A stretch of DNA of 64,000 nucleotides, taken from contig PHDB01000003.1 of assembly GCA_002842495.1 (NCBI GenBank), positions 95,267 to 159,266 of the forward strand, given 5' to 3'. The DNA comes from Bacteroidetes bacterium HGW-Bacteroidetes-6 (GTDB lineage: Bacteria > Bacteroidota > Bacteroidia > Bacteroidales > DTU049). Under the pieces are notes generated by a model that was not told the origin of the DNA, did not search any database, and worked only from the letters and a program-made list of their open reading frames with translations. The position numbers were made by a program, and so were the translations under genes. This document shows positions 27,362 to 35,461 of the stretch, in pieces (positions within the stretch are counted from its first letter, which is position 1; each line of letters begins with the position of its first letter).

Positions 27362-28629
27362 ATGCAACACAGGACATCGTAGTTGGCCTCGATATTGGCA
27401 CTACCAAAATTGCAATGATAGTGGGCTATCAAAACGAACACGGAAAACTCGAGATTCTGGGTTATGGTAAAACCGAATCGCTCGGCGTGAAACGTGGAGT
27501 TGTTGCCAATATCGAAAAAACAGTGGAATCCATTCGTAAAGTGATTGAAACCACCGAAGGCAAAAGCAATGTAAATATTCGCACGGTGAACGTAGGTATT
27601 GCCGGACAGCATATAAAAAGCCTTCAGCACCGGGGAAGCATTATCCGAGACAATCCAAATGATACTGAAATCGGGCAGGACGATGTGGAAAGGCTTATTG
27701 AAAACATGTACAAACTTGTGATGCCTCCCGGTGAAGAAATCATTCATGTTATTCCGCAGGAATATATCGTTGACGGCGAGCAAGGAATTAAAGATCCGGT
27801 TGGTATGGCTGGCGTATCGCTCGAAGCCAATTTCCACATCATCACAGGCCAGGTAAGCGCTGCACGTAATATCGAGAAATGTGTTACCCGCGCCGAGCTT
27901 GTGATGCAGGACATGATCCTTGAACCCATTGCCAGTTCCTACGCAGTTCTGAGCGACGAGGAAAAAGAAGCAGGTGTGGCACTTGTTGATATCGGTGGTG
28001 GAACAACTGATATAGCTATTTTTCAAGATGGCATCATCAGGCATTCAGCCGTAATTCCGCTTGGTGGCGATATTGTAACCGACGATGTGAAAGAAGGCTG
28101 CTCAATTCTAAAAAGCTATGCCGAAACATTGAAAGTAAAACACGGATCGGCGCTCGCCAATGAAGTAAAAGAAGAAATCTATATTTCGATCCCTGGACTT
28201 AAAGGAAGACCGCATAAGGAAATATCGATGCGAAATCTGGCCCGAATCATTCAATCGCGCATGGAAGAAATTCTTGAATTCGTAAACTACGAAATAAAAA
28301 ATTCGGGTTACGATCGAAAACTGATAGCCGGCATTGTGCTGACTGGTGGTGGCGCTCAACTAAAAAACATCAATCAGCTTTGCCAGTTTATCACAGGTCA
28401 CGAAACACGCATTGGTTACCCAAGCGAGCATTTATCGGCCAATGTCGATAAAGAACTTCTATTACCCATGTATGCAACAGGCATTGGTTTGGTTTTGAAT
28501 GGAATCACCAATTCTTCAACTGCATCAAATTCAAAACGGGTTCCGAACCAGGGCAAAAAAGAGCGAGGTGGAATAATCAAAAAAATGTTCAATCGGGGAA
28601 TGAATTTCTTCGACGAAAACATAAGCTAA
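27358..28629 (+). CDS. ftsA: Cell division protein FtsA
   Basis: Actin-like ATPase that ties FtsZ to the membrane. The 423-aa protein shows the phosphate loops DIGTTKIA near the start and DIGGGTTDIAIF in the middle, the SHS2/1C domain between them, the adenosine motif VLTGGGAQL, and a C-terminal basic amphipathic helix (IIKKMFNRGMNFF) as membrane-targeting sequence. ATG 27358 overlaps the ftsQ stop; the earlier in-frame start at 27337 is not needed. A 102-base gap with an inverted repeat separates it from ftsZ. Confidence 0.96.
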   Translation: MNATQDIVVGLDIGTTKIAMIVGYQNEHGKLEILGYGKTESLGVKRGVVANIEKTVESIRKVIETTEGKSNVNIRTVNVGIAGQHIKSLQHRGSIIRDNPNDTEIGQDDVERLIENMYKLVMPPGEEIIHVIPQEYIVDGEQGIKDPVGMAGVSLEANFHIITGQVSAARNIEKCVTRAELVMQDMILEPIASSYAVLSDEEKEAGVALVDIGGGTTDIAIFQDGIIRHSAVIPLGGDIVTDDVKEGCSILKSYAETLKVKHGSALANEVKEEIYISIPGLKGRPHKEISMRNLARIIQSRMEEILEFVNYEIKNSGYDRKLIAGIVLTGGGAQLKNINQLCQFITGHETRIGYPSEHLSANVDKELLLPMYATGIGLVLNGITNSSTASNSKRVPNQGKKERGGIIKKMFNRGMNFFDENIS

Positions 28630-28644
28630 GAAATTAACAATCGG

Positions 28645-28682
28645 GGCCTTTTTCCTGTTGAAAAGTTTTTCACATAAAGGCC
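28645..28682. promoter_or_regulatory. Inverted repeat in the ftsA-ftsZ gap
   Basis: GGCCTTT (28645-28651) and AAAGGCC (28676-28682) are perfect complements around a 24-base loop, 50 bases before the ftsZ ATG. It could be an operator or an mRNA structure setting ftsZ expression. There is no T-run, so it is not a classical terminator. Confidence 0.35.
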
Positions 28683-28731
28683 AAAACTTAAGACAAACTC
28701 AAGTATTTTTACAAACCAAATCAAAAGTATT

Positions 28732-30279
28732 ATGCCTGAATTGGAAAGCAATATCAACATTAAATTTGAATCATCAACAACATTACCTCCCATCATCAAG
28801 GTTTTTGGTGTTGGCGGCGGCGGCAGCAATGCTGTTAATCACATGTTTTTACAAGGCATCACCGGGGTGGAATTTGTTGTTTGCAACACCGATTTACAGG
28901 CTTTGGGAATGAGTCCGGTTGCATCGAGACTACAAATTGGAGCAGGACTTACCGAAGGTCGTGGTGCAGGAAACTCCCCCGAAGTCGGAAGAAATGCTGC
29001 TCTTGAAAACATCGATCAAATCAGGGAGATCTTATCGACAAATACAAAAATGGTTTTCATTACAGCTGGCATGGGTGGCGGAACCGGAACCGGAGCTGCA
29101 CCTGTAATTGCCCAGATTGCCAAAGAACTTGATATTCTTACTGTCGGTATTGTAACCACTCCATTTGGATTCGAAGGAGGAAAGCGCCTCAATCAGGCCT
29201 CACTTGGCATTGAAGAAATGCGCAAATACGTTGATTCACTCATCATCATCAACAACGATAAAGTCCGCGAACTCTATGGCAATCTCAAACTTGGCGATGC
29301 TTTTGCCAAAGCTGATGACATCCTCACCATTGCGGCCAAAGGAATTTCTGAACTGATCACGGTTACCGGTTACATGAATGTTGATTTCGAAGACGTTAAA
29401 ACCGTTATGAAAAACAGCGGCATGGCCATTATGGGGACTGGCATTGCTGAAGGCGAAGACCGCGCACTGCAGGCCGTTGAAATGGCCCTCAATTCGCCAT
29501 TGCTCAACGACAACGAAATTCGTGGCGCACGCAACATACTGCTTTATATAGCCAGTGGCGAAGACGAAGCACGCATGGACGAAGTAAGCGATATTTCGGA
29601 CTACATTCAGAATGCAGCAGGCGCTCAGGCCGAAATTATTTGGGGGAATGGAACCGACCAAATTCTCGGGAATTCTATTTCCGTTACAGTTGTTGCCACT
29701 AATTTTGGCAAAACTCACCAAGATTTCACTTCAGCCGAGTCAAAAGTTATCAACCTTCAAGAACCAAAAAAGGAAGAACCCCTGATTGAAGAAGTTCCAG
29801 AAATGACCGTCTTCAATAAAAACGAATCCATAGAAACGAATCCGGTTTTTAATATTCTGGAGGAGGAATCCGATTTTGCAGCACCCCGTATAACCATTGG
29901 TCTAGACGAAGACACTTCGACACCTAAAGATGAAAACAATTCCCTTCAGTCGGAGTTCCAGATGAATGAGAAACATCAGCAAATTATGCTTGATGTACCT
30001 ATGGACTTCAATCAGGAAGAAACTCCCGAACCCAAAATGAAACCCGAAATTCACGACGAACGAATGCGTAATCTAAAACAATTCAATTTCAATACCCCGG
30101 CAATGAATAATCTGGACGAAATTGAACAGGTCCCCGCATATGCACGTCGTGGTGTAACACTTTCTCACGAAAATTCGTCGGATGAAAAAATCGTAAGCCG
30201 TTTCACCATAGGCGAAAACGGAGAAAAAAAACCCGAGATCAGAGAAAACAACTCTTTTCTACACGACAATGTAGATTAG
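28732..30279 (+). CDS. ftsZ: Cell division protein FtsZ
   Basis: Tubulin-like GTPase forming the Z-ring. The N-terminal GTPase core (residues ~20-330) has [14 protein letters not shown], the tubulin signature [10 protein letters not shown] (~114-121), NDKVRELYG and the synergy-loop region [14 protein letters not shown]. At 515 aa it is much longer than the ~380-aa E. coli protein: residues ~335-515 form a charged, Glu/Asn-rich linker with a conserved internal VPAYARRGV segment, as in other Bacteroidota, instead of the canonical extreme C-terminal peptide. Last gene of the dcw cluster, closed by a strong terminator at 30304-30339. Confidence 0.97.
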   Translation: MPELESNINIKFESSTTLPPIIKVFGVGGGGSNAVNHMFLQGITGVEFVVCNTDLQALGMSPVASRLQIGAGLTEGRGAGNSPEVGRNAALENIDQIREILSTNTKMVFITAGMGGGTGTGAAPVIAQIAKELDILTVGIVTTPFGFEGGKRLNQASLGIEEMRKYVDSLIIINNDKVRELYGNLKLGDAFAKADDILTIAAKGISELITVTGYMNVDFEDVKTVMKNSGMAIMGTGIAEGEDRALQAVEMALNSPLLNDNEIRGARNILLYIASGEDEARMDEVSDISDYIQNAAGAQAEIIWGNGTDQILGNSISVTVVATNFGKTHQDFTSAESKVINLQEPKKEEPLIEEVPEMTVFNKNESIETNPVFNILEEESDFAAPRITIGLDEDTSTPKDENNSLQSEFQMNEKHQQIMLDVPMDFNQEETPEPKMKPEIHDERMRNLKQFNFNTPAMNNLDEIEQVPAYARRGVTLSHENSSDEKIVSRFTIGENGEKKPEIRENNSFLHDNVD

Positions 30280-30303
30280 ATTAACACGTTTTTTCTTTTC
30301 CTG

Positions 30304-30339
30304 CAAAAGCAAGCCATTCCGGTTTGCTTTTGTTTTTTA
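30304..30339 (+). terminator. Terminator of the dcw cluster
   Basis: CAAAAGCAA (30304-30312) pairs with TTGCTTTTG (30324-30332), followed by six T. Confidence 0.92.
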
Positions 30340-30375
30340 TGACAACTGTCATTTTTCGGATACCAAACTTTTTCG

Positions 30376-30383
30376 TACATTTG
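30376..30383 (+). promoter_or_regulatory. -7 box (TACATTTG) of the ferritin gene
   Basis: Full TAnnTTTG match, 21 bases before the ATG; at the -33 distance the sequence is TTTT (30353-30356), a partial match. Confidence 0.55.
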
Positions 30384-30404
30384 AACAACAAAAAATAATA
30401 AGCC

Positions 30405-30917
30405 ATGAATAAAAGAATGGAAGACGCGCTCAACGGACAAATAAATGCCGAAATGTACTCTTCGTACCTGTATTTATCGATGTCGGCTTATTTTGCCGAC
30501 AAGAACCTCAATGGGTTTGCAAACTGGATGCGCGTACAGGCTCAGGAAGAGCTTGCTCATGCCATGAAATTTTTTGATTTTGTAAACGAACGGGGTGGTC
30601 GAGTTGAACTTAAAGCAATAGAACAACCACAAAAAGAATGGGACTCTGTGGTAGATGCTATAGAAGAAACATACAAGCACGAACAACTTGTCACTTCGCT
30701 GATAAATAATCTTGTAAACGTTGCCATCGAAGAAAAAGACCATGCCACAAACAACTTCCTGCAATGGTTTGTTTCGGAGCAAGTCGAAGAAGAAGCCCGT
30801 GCCAGTGAATTGTTGGGCGAATTGAAAATGATCGACGGAAAAGGTCCGGCTATGTTTATGATTGACCGCGAACTAAAAACGCGTGTTTTTGTTCCAATCA
30901 CCCAACCCGGAGCCTAA
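30405..30917 (+). CDS. ftnA: Non-heme ferritin FtnA
   Basis: Iron-storage protein forming a 24-mer shell with ferroxidase centres. The 170-aa protein has the four-helix pattern and ligands of bacterial ferritin: INAEMYSSYLYLSM (E16), QAQEELAHAMKFF (E/H pair), the second-metal EETYKHEQ and FLQWFVSEQVEEE. No haem-binding Met of bacterioferritin is evident. Monocistronic with its own promoter and terminator, which suits iron or oxygen control, although no Fur box is recognisable. Confidence 0.95.
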   Translation: MNKRMEDALNGQINAEMYSSYLYLSMSAYFADKNLNGFANWMRVQAQEELAHAMKFFDFVNERGGRVELKAIEQPQKEWDSVVDAIEETYKHEQLVTSLINNLVNVAIEEKDHATNNFLQWFVSEQVEEEARASELLGELKMIDGKGPAMFMIDRELKTRVFVPITQPGA

Positions 30918-30941
30918 TCAATCACATTTCTTAATATTTTC

Positions 30942-30967
30942 AAAACCCGGAAATCCGGGTTTTTTTA
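30942..30967 (+). terminator. Terminator after ferritin
   Basis: AAAACCCGGA pairs with TCCGGGTTTT around a two-base loop and is followed by T; a compact, strong hairpin. Confidence 0.88.
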
Positions 30968-30981
30968 TTCACAAATAATCG

Positions 30982-30989
30982 TATATTTG
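30982..30989 (+). promoter_or_regulatory. -7 box (TATATTTG) of the DYKSDA-repeat gene
   Basis: Full TAnnTTTG match, 17 bases before the ATG at 31007. The -33 position (GTTT, 30959-30962) lies in the tail of the preceding terminator. Confidence 0.55.
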
Positions 30990-31006
30990 CTACAAATTCG
31001 ACCATT

Positions 31007-31345
31007 ATGAAGACTATTTTACTTTCTATTGTTTTTGCCTTCGGTATTTCTTTTGTTTCAGTTGCACAGAAGGTTTATGTATGCGATTACAAGAGCGATG
31101 CAAAAGTGAAGGTTTATGTTGCCGACTACAAAAGTGATGCTGACCTGGTTGTCTATAAATGCAGCTACAAAAGCGATGCTTCCGGAAACTCAGGACTTTG
31201 GTTCTTCTGCGATTACAAAAGCGACGCTGATGTAACCATTTATTTTTGCGACTATAAAAGCGATGCCGACTTGGTAATCTACTTTTCGGATTACAAAAGC
31301 GACGCTGAATGGCGCAATAGCAGCAAGAAATACCTGATGTATTAA
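31007..31345 (+). CDS. Exported DYKSDA-repeat protein (DUF6150-like)
   Basis: A 112-aa protein with signal peptide (MKTILLSIVFAFGISFVSVAQ) followed by six copies of a 13-16-residue unit built on YKSDA: CDYKSDAKVKVYV, ADYKSDADLVVYK, CSYKSDA, CDYKSDADVTIYF, CDYKSDADLVIYF and SDYKSDAEW. Alternating hydrophobics in each unit predict short beta strands stacked as a solenoid or hairpin array, with Lys-Ser-Asp turns; several units carry a Cys that could pair. It resembles proteins grouped as DUF6150, whose function is unknown to me. It stands alone with its own promoter, convergent with the kinase-deaminase gene nine bases away. Confidence 0.8.
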   Translation: MKTILLSIVFAFGISFVSVAQKVYVCDYKSDAKVKVYVADYKSDADLVVYKCSYKSDASGNSGLWFFCDYKSDADVTIYFCDYKSDADLVIYFSDYKSDAEWRNSSKKYLMY

Positions 31346-31354
31346 AATCCGGAA

Positions 31355-32416
31355 CTACTGATTGTCGTAGGTCAAAACTTCATCGTTGAAATAATCGATA
31401 CTAAGACCTGCTTCTTTAAACATAGCTTCGCTTTCGTTGGCGTCGTGGTATCTGAATTCGCACACCACTCGTTTAATTCCGCAATTAATAATAAGCATTG
31501 CGCAGGTTCTGCATGGTGTCATGCGGCAATAGAGTGTTGAATTATCAAGCGATATCCCATAACGAGCTGCCTGAGTGATTGCATTTTGTTCAGCATGAAC
31601 GGTTCGAACACAATGCGTTGTTATTCTGTTATCATCATGAACCGTCTTTTTAAACAAATGTCCAATATCATCGCAATGCGGAAGACCAATAGGAGAACCC
31701 ACATAACCTGTGACCAAAATCCGTTTATCGCGAACAATCACACAGCCCGATCGACCTCGGTCGCATGTTGCTCGCTTAGCTACAGTTGAAGCCACCTCCA
31801 TAAAATACTCATCCCACGAAGGGCGACGATATGGAATACCTGCGCTGGCAGCTTTTATTCGGGCATTAACTTCACCCATGATTTGCTCAATCTGATTGAA
31901 CAATTGTTGGAATGTTCCATTGTTATCGAGTGCAAAATCGGCTGTCTCAATACATTTCATCAGGTTTTGTGTCGCCGGATCTTTGCCACTCATCTCTCGG
32001 TTTTCATTTGCAATAAACGTTTCGTAATCGATATTATCGGTCTCCGAACCACGCTGCTGTACTCGCTGATAACGAATTCGGGCATCGGCATCAACAGCGA
32101 GAAGAAAAAACCCACCTTTGCTACGCAGGGCTTCAATTTCGCCCGTTGTTCGAATACTCTCAACGATAGCATTTTTCCCATTCTTAACAGCCAGATCGTG
32201 CAATTGTTCAACTATATACGACGAACCATGCTTGGCTCGCAGCTCGTTGGCAACAACCACCATACTATCACGGTTCTCGGGCAACTTACGGCGACGAATT
32301 TCTTTAAGCAGGAATTGACGCACCGAAAAATGGACAAAATCTCTGTTGCGAATCAGATAATCCACAATAGTACCTTTTCCAGCACCCAATGTTCCTGTAA
32401 TCCCAATAATAATCAT
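31355..32416 (-). CDS. P-loop nucleotide kinase-like / dCMP deaminase fusion
   Basis: A 353-aa two-domain protein. Residues 1-~185 form a P-loop domain of the (deoxy)nucleotide or dephospho-CoA kinase type, with GTLGAGKGT (Walker A, 8-16) and an IVESIRTTGE block. Residues ~196-353 form a zinc-dependent deoxycytidylate deaminase with HAEQNAI (H274, catalytic E276) and PCRTC (C302, C305). It could interconvert pyrimidine deoxynucleotides. A kinase-like plus deaminase architecture also occurs in anti-phage dCTP/dCMP deaminases (AvcD type), but those are longer, and no antitoxin-like RNA or defence neighbour is visible. A housekeeping role is equally likely. A 41-base gap separates it from the upstream flippase gene. 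Confidence 0.82.
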   Translation of the reverse strand: MIIIGITGTLGAGKGTIVDYLIRNRDFVHFSVRQFLLKEIRRRKLPENRDSMVVVANELRAKHGSSYIVEQLHDLAVKNGKNAIVESIRTTGEIEALRSKGGFFLLAVDADARIRYQRVQQRGSETDNIDYETFIANENREMSGKDPATQNLMKCIETADFALDNNGTFQQLFNQIEQIMGEVNARIKAASAGIPYRRPSWDEYFMEVASTVAKRATCDRGRSGCVIVRDKRILVTGYVGSPIGLPHCDDIGHLFKKTVHDDNRITTHCVRTVHAEQNAITQAARYGISLDNSTLYCRMTPCRTCAMLIINCGIKRVVCEFRYHDANESEAMFKEAGLSIDYFNDEVLTYDNQ

Positions 32417-32457
32417 GTGTTGATATTTAATCAGACAAATTTAATGAAAAACGCCAA

Positions 32458-33945
32458 CTATTTTCGTCGTAGCATTTTCCGAACCTGCGGTTCCGTAAAT
32501 GCAATAAAAAGAACAAAGACAAGCAATAAAACAGTATTGAATGCCAATTGTGCATGAAGATTGTCAACAAGCAAATTGCGGGCAACTAAAACCGAAACAG
32601 CCCATAGCCCCGCACTCAAGCCCATATATGCAAAAATACGTTTAATATCGTATTTCACCGGATAGTATTTCTGTCCCAACCAGTACGATATCACCATCAT
32701 CAAACCGTAGCAAATAAAATTGGTCCAGGCACTACCCATATATCCAATTCGGGGTATCAAATAAATATTAAGCCCAATTGATAAGGCTGCCCCAAAAACA
32801 CTAATATATGCACCAAAACGGGTTTGACCTGTAAGTTTATACCAAATGCTCAGATTGTAGAACACTCCTAAAAACACATGGCTGTAAAGCAAAATGGGAA
32901 CGATCTTAAGGCCACTGTAGTATTTCTCTCCAATAAAGTATTTTACAATATCGATATAAAGCATGATCGACAGAAACAGAAAAGTCATTATAATGACAAA
33001 ATATTTCAACACATCGGCATATACAGCCTTAGCATTGGTCGATTTCTGTTGTGCAAAAAAGAAAGGTTCAGCTGCATATCGAAACGCCTGAATAAAAATC
33101 GACATCACAATGGCAATTTTGAAACACATTCCAAAGATACCCAGCTGGTACATGGCTACATCCTGCGGCAGCAGGTATTTGAGCAAAACCCGATCGATAG
33201 TTTCAATAGCAATTCCAGCCAATCCAAGAATCAAAAGAGGAAATGCGTAACTGATCATTCTCCTCAACAAAGCTCCTGAAAAGGAAAGTCGTATTTTCAC
33301 AATTTCAGGCAAAACGAGTACCAGCACAACAGCGCTAGCGACCAAATTAGCTAAGAAAATATGTCCGATTACCGGCTTTCCTTTGCTGACAAAGCCAAGC
33401 ATATCAGGACCCCAACTGTAGTTGTTGTATAAATAAGGCACCAGTAGCAACAAAATTAAATTAAGCGAAATATTGATAACAATATTAACTATCTTAATCA
33501 TGGCAAATCGCATTGCCTTATTTTCGGCCCGAAGACGTGCAAATGGAATACTTGTAAATGCATCAAGTCCGACAATAAGTGCAAAATAGCTAATGTATTC
33601 AGGGTGATCGGGATAACGAAGCATGGTAGCCAGAGGGCCCGAAAAAACAATTCCGGCAGCAATAAAAATAAAACTGGTTACAAACAGCGATATGACCGTT
33701 GTGGAATATACTTTTTGAGGTTCAGCTTCGCTCTGATTGTAGCGAAAAAAGGCTGTCTCCATCCCATACGTAAGAATAACGATAAAAAAAGCAACATATG
33801 CGTACATCTCAACATACACAGCTGCCTCGTCGGGCAAAAAAACGCGGCTGTACAAAGGCACAAGCAGGTAATTCAACAAACGTCCAAGTATGCTGCTGAT
33901 TCCATACACAGCCGTTTGACCGGCCAAACTTCGGATAGAGCCCAC
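32458..33945 (-). CDS. Oligosaccharide flippase (MOP/Wzx-like)
   Basis: Integral membrane protein of 495 aa with about fourteen hydrophobic helices; the N-terminus GSIRSLAGQTAVYGISSILGRLLNYLLVPLYSR is characteristic of polysaccharide-biosynthesis flippases that move undecaprenyl-linked glycans across the inner membrane. The start is GTG at 33945; no ATG gives the conserved N-terminus. No glycosyltransferase lies nearby, so the substrate cannot be inferred (O-glycan of secreted proteins and lipid-linked capsule units are both open). Probably its own unit, with a TACTTTTG -7 box just upstream. Confidence 0.88.
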   Translation of the reverse strand: MGSIRSLAGQTAVYGISSILGRLLNYLLVPLYSRVFLPDEAAVYVEMYAYVAFFIVILTYGMETAFFRYNQSEAEPQKVYSTTVISLFVTSFIFIAAGIVFSGPLATMLRYPDHPEYISYFALIVGLDAFTSIPFARLRAENKAMRFAMIKIVNIVINISLNLILLLLVPYLYNNYSWGPDMLGFVSKGKPVIGHIFLANLVASAVVLVLVLPEIVKIRLSFSGALLRRMISYAFPLLILGLAGIAIETIDRVLLKYLLPQDVAMYQLGIFGMCFKIAIVMSIFIQAFRYAAEPFFFAQQKSTNAKAVYADVLKYFVIIMTFLFLSIMLYIDIVKYFIGEKYYSGLKIVPILLYSHVFLGVFYNLSIWYKLTGQTRFGAYISVFGAALSIGLNIYLIPRIGYMGSAWTNFICYGLMMVISYWLGQKYYPVKYDIKRIFAYMGLSAGLWAVSVLVARNLLVDNLHAQLAFNTVLLLVFVLFIAFTEPQVRKMLRRK

Positions 33946-33963
33946 AATAATTTATTTACCGGT

Positions 33964-33971
33964 CAAAAGTA
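33964..33971 (-). promoter_or_regulatory. -7 box (TACTTTTG) of the flippase gene
   Basis: Full TAnnTTTG match on the minus strand, 18 bases before the GTG start; no clear -33 box. Confidence 0.45.
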
Positions 33972-34015
33972 AAACAATTTAATAAATACACCTATCGACA
34001 TCAAAAATCGGCTAC

Positions 34016-34468
34016 CTATTTTTGATCTACGCTGCTTTTCTTTCGCAGCTTCATCGAAATACCCGCCGATTTAATTAGAAAATAGGCTACAGAAAGGGAC
34101 AAAATCAGCCCTGCAAGTCCATAAAGTTTCTCAGGTTTCATGGTTGAGTAATCGAGAACAATAATTTTGCGAGCCAATGCAATTATAGCAACCAGAATAA
34201 CCAATTCTACATGAATAGAATCGTCCTTCAAGTATGCTTTTATTGTTTCGAGTAATTCAATACCTATAAGCACTATAAGAAAGGAACTAAACAAAGGCAT
34301 CAAAAACTCAGGTTCGTACCATCCTTCAAGTGAACTATAAAATAGAAGTCGCGAAAAATAAAGACCAAAGTCAACTACCGAAACAACCAAAATTGCAACA
34401 AGAAAAACAATTAATATAAAAATAATTGACTTCTCGATATGCTTGACGATATTGAGTATATTGTTCAT
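34016..34468 (-). CDS. PsiE-like inner-membrane protein
   Basis: A 150-aa protein with four hydrophobic helices: residues ~13-35, ~58-80, ~91-108 and ~117-135. The central VELVILVAIIALARKIIVLD block is the signature of the phosphate-starvation-inducible PsiE family, whose molecular function is not known. It starts seven bases after the rpoD stop on the same strand, so it is likely co-transcribed with the primary sigma factor; whether that link has meaning is unclear. The C-terminal tail is basic (KLRKKSSVDQK). Confidence 0.8.
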   Translation of the reverse strand: MNNILNIVKHIEKSIIFILIVFLVAILVVSVVDFGLYFSRLLFYSSLEGWYEPEFLMPLFSSFLIVLIGIELLETIKAYLKDDSIHVELVILVAIIALARKIIVLDYSTMKPEKLYGLAGLILSLSVAYFLIKSAGISMKLRKKSSVDQK

Positions 34469-34475
34469 AAAACAG

Positions 34476-35342
34476 CTATTGCCCCAAATAAGATTTCAGC
34501 AATCGGCTTCGCGAATTATGTTTCAGACGACGAATGGCTTTTTCTTTAATTTGACGCACCCTTTCGCGGGTTAGATCGAAACGAGCACCAATTTCTTCGA
34601 GAGTCCAGCTATGATTAACTCCAATGCCAAAATACAAATTCACGATATCGCGCTCTTTCTCGCTTAAAGTAGCAAGCGATCGCTGAATTTCACGACTCAG
34701 ACTTTCGTACATCAACTCATTATCGGCACGAGGCGAATCCTGATTTACAAGAACATCGAGCATGCTGGTGTCTTCGTCTGAAATCAGTGGAGCATCAACC
34801 GATACATGCCGTCCCGACAAACGCATGGTTTCGCTTACTTTATCTTCGGGCAGATCGAGACTTTCTGCAATTTCTTCTGCCGAAGGCGGACGTTCGTAAC
34901 GTTGTTCGAGACGCGATGCTTCCTTCGAAATTTTATTGAGCGAACCAACCTGATTGAGCGGTAAACGTACAATACGACTTTGCTCTGCCAAAGCCTGCAA
35001 AATCGACTGGCGAATCCACCAAACCGCATAAGAAATAAATTTGAAGCCACGGGTTTCGTCGAATCGTTGAGCAGCTTTTATAAGTCCCAAATTTCCTTCG
35101 TTAATAAGGTCGGGCAAGCTAAGTCCCTGATTCTGATATTGTTTTGCCACAGAAACCACAAAACGCAGATTCGCGCGTGTAAGTTTTTCCAAAGCAAGCC
35201 TATCGCCTTGCTTAATACGCTGTGCAAGCTGAACTTCCTCCTCAGCTGTAATCAATTCTTCCTTGCCTATCTCCTGCAGGTATTTGTCGAGCGAAGCTGT
35301 TTCGCGATTGGTAATCGACTTCGATATCTTAAGTTGTCTCAT
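34476..35342 (-). CDS. rpoD: Primary sigma factor RpoD/SigA (short Bacteroidota type)
   Basis: Housekeeping sigma-70 of 288 aa lacking region 1.1, as in other Bacteroidota. It shows region 1.2 ([15 protein letters not shown]), 2.1-2.4 ([37 protein letters not shown] and the promoter-melting [14 protein letters not shown]), region 3 ([13 protein letters not shown]) and 4.2 with helix-turn-helix [19 protein letters not shown]. This factor reads the TTTG/TAnnTTTG promoters seen across the window. Its own upstream region has such a promoter (35403-35434), consistent with autoregulation. psiE-like follows in the same direction. Confidence 0.97.
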   Translation of the reverse strand: MRQLKISKSITNRETASLDKYLQEIGKEELITAEEEVQLAQRIKQGDRLALEKLTRANLRFVVSVAKQYQNQGLSLPDLINEGNLGLIKAAQRFDETRGFKFISYAVWWIRQSILQALAEQSRIVRLPLNQVGSLNKISKEASRLEQRYERPPSAEEIAESLDLPEDKVSETMRLSGRHVSVDAPLISDEDTSMLDVLVNQDSPRADNELMYESLSREIQRSLATLSEKERDIVNLYFGIGVNHSWTLEEIGARFDLTRERVRQIKEKAIRRLKHNSRSRLLKSYLGQ

Positions 35343-35402
35343 ATCCCAAAAATGTTAACCCACTGTTTTTCAATAAGTTACGTCATATCTCAAAAGAGTT
35401 CA

Positions 35403-35434
35403 CAAAGGTACGCTCATTTTTACAAAAAACCAAA
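35403..35434 (-). promoter_or_regulatory. Promoter of rpoD
   Basis: Minus-strand TTTG (35431-35434), 20 bases, TACCTTTG (35403-35410): a full -7 match and a full -33 match with a spacer one base longer than usual. The rpoD ATG follows after about 60 bases. Confidence 0.7.
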
Positions 35435-35461
35435 TCATTCATAAGGTTTTAACAGCCATTT

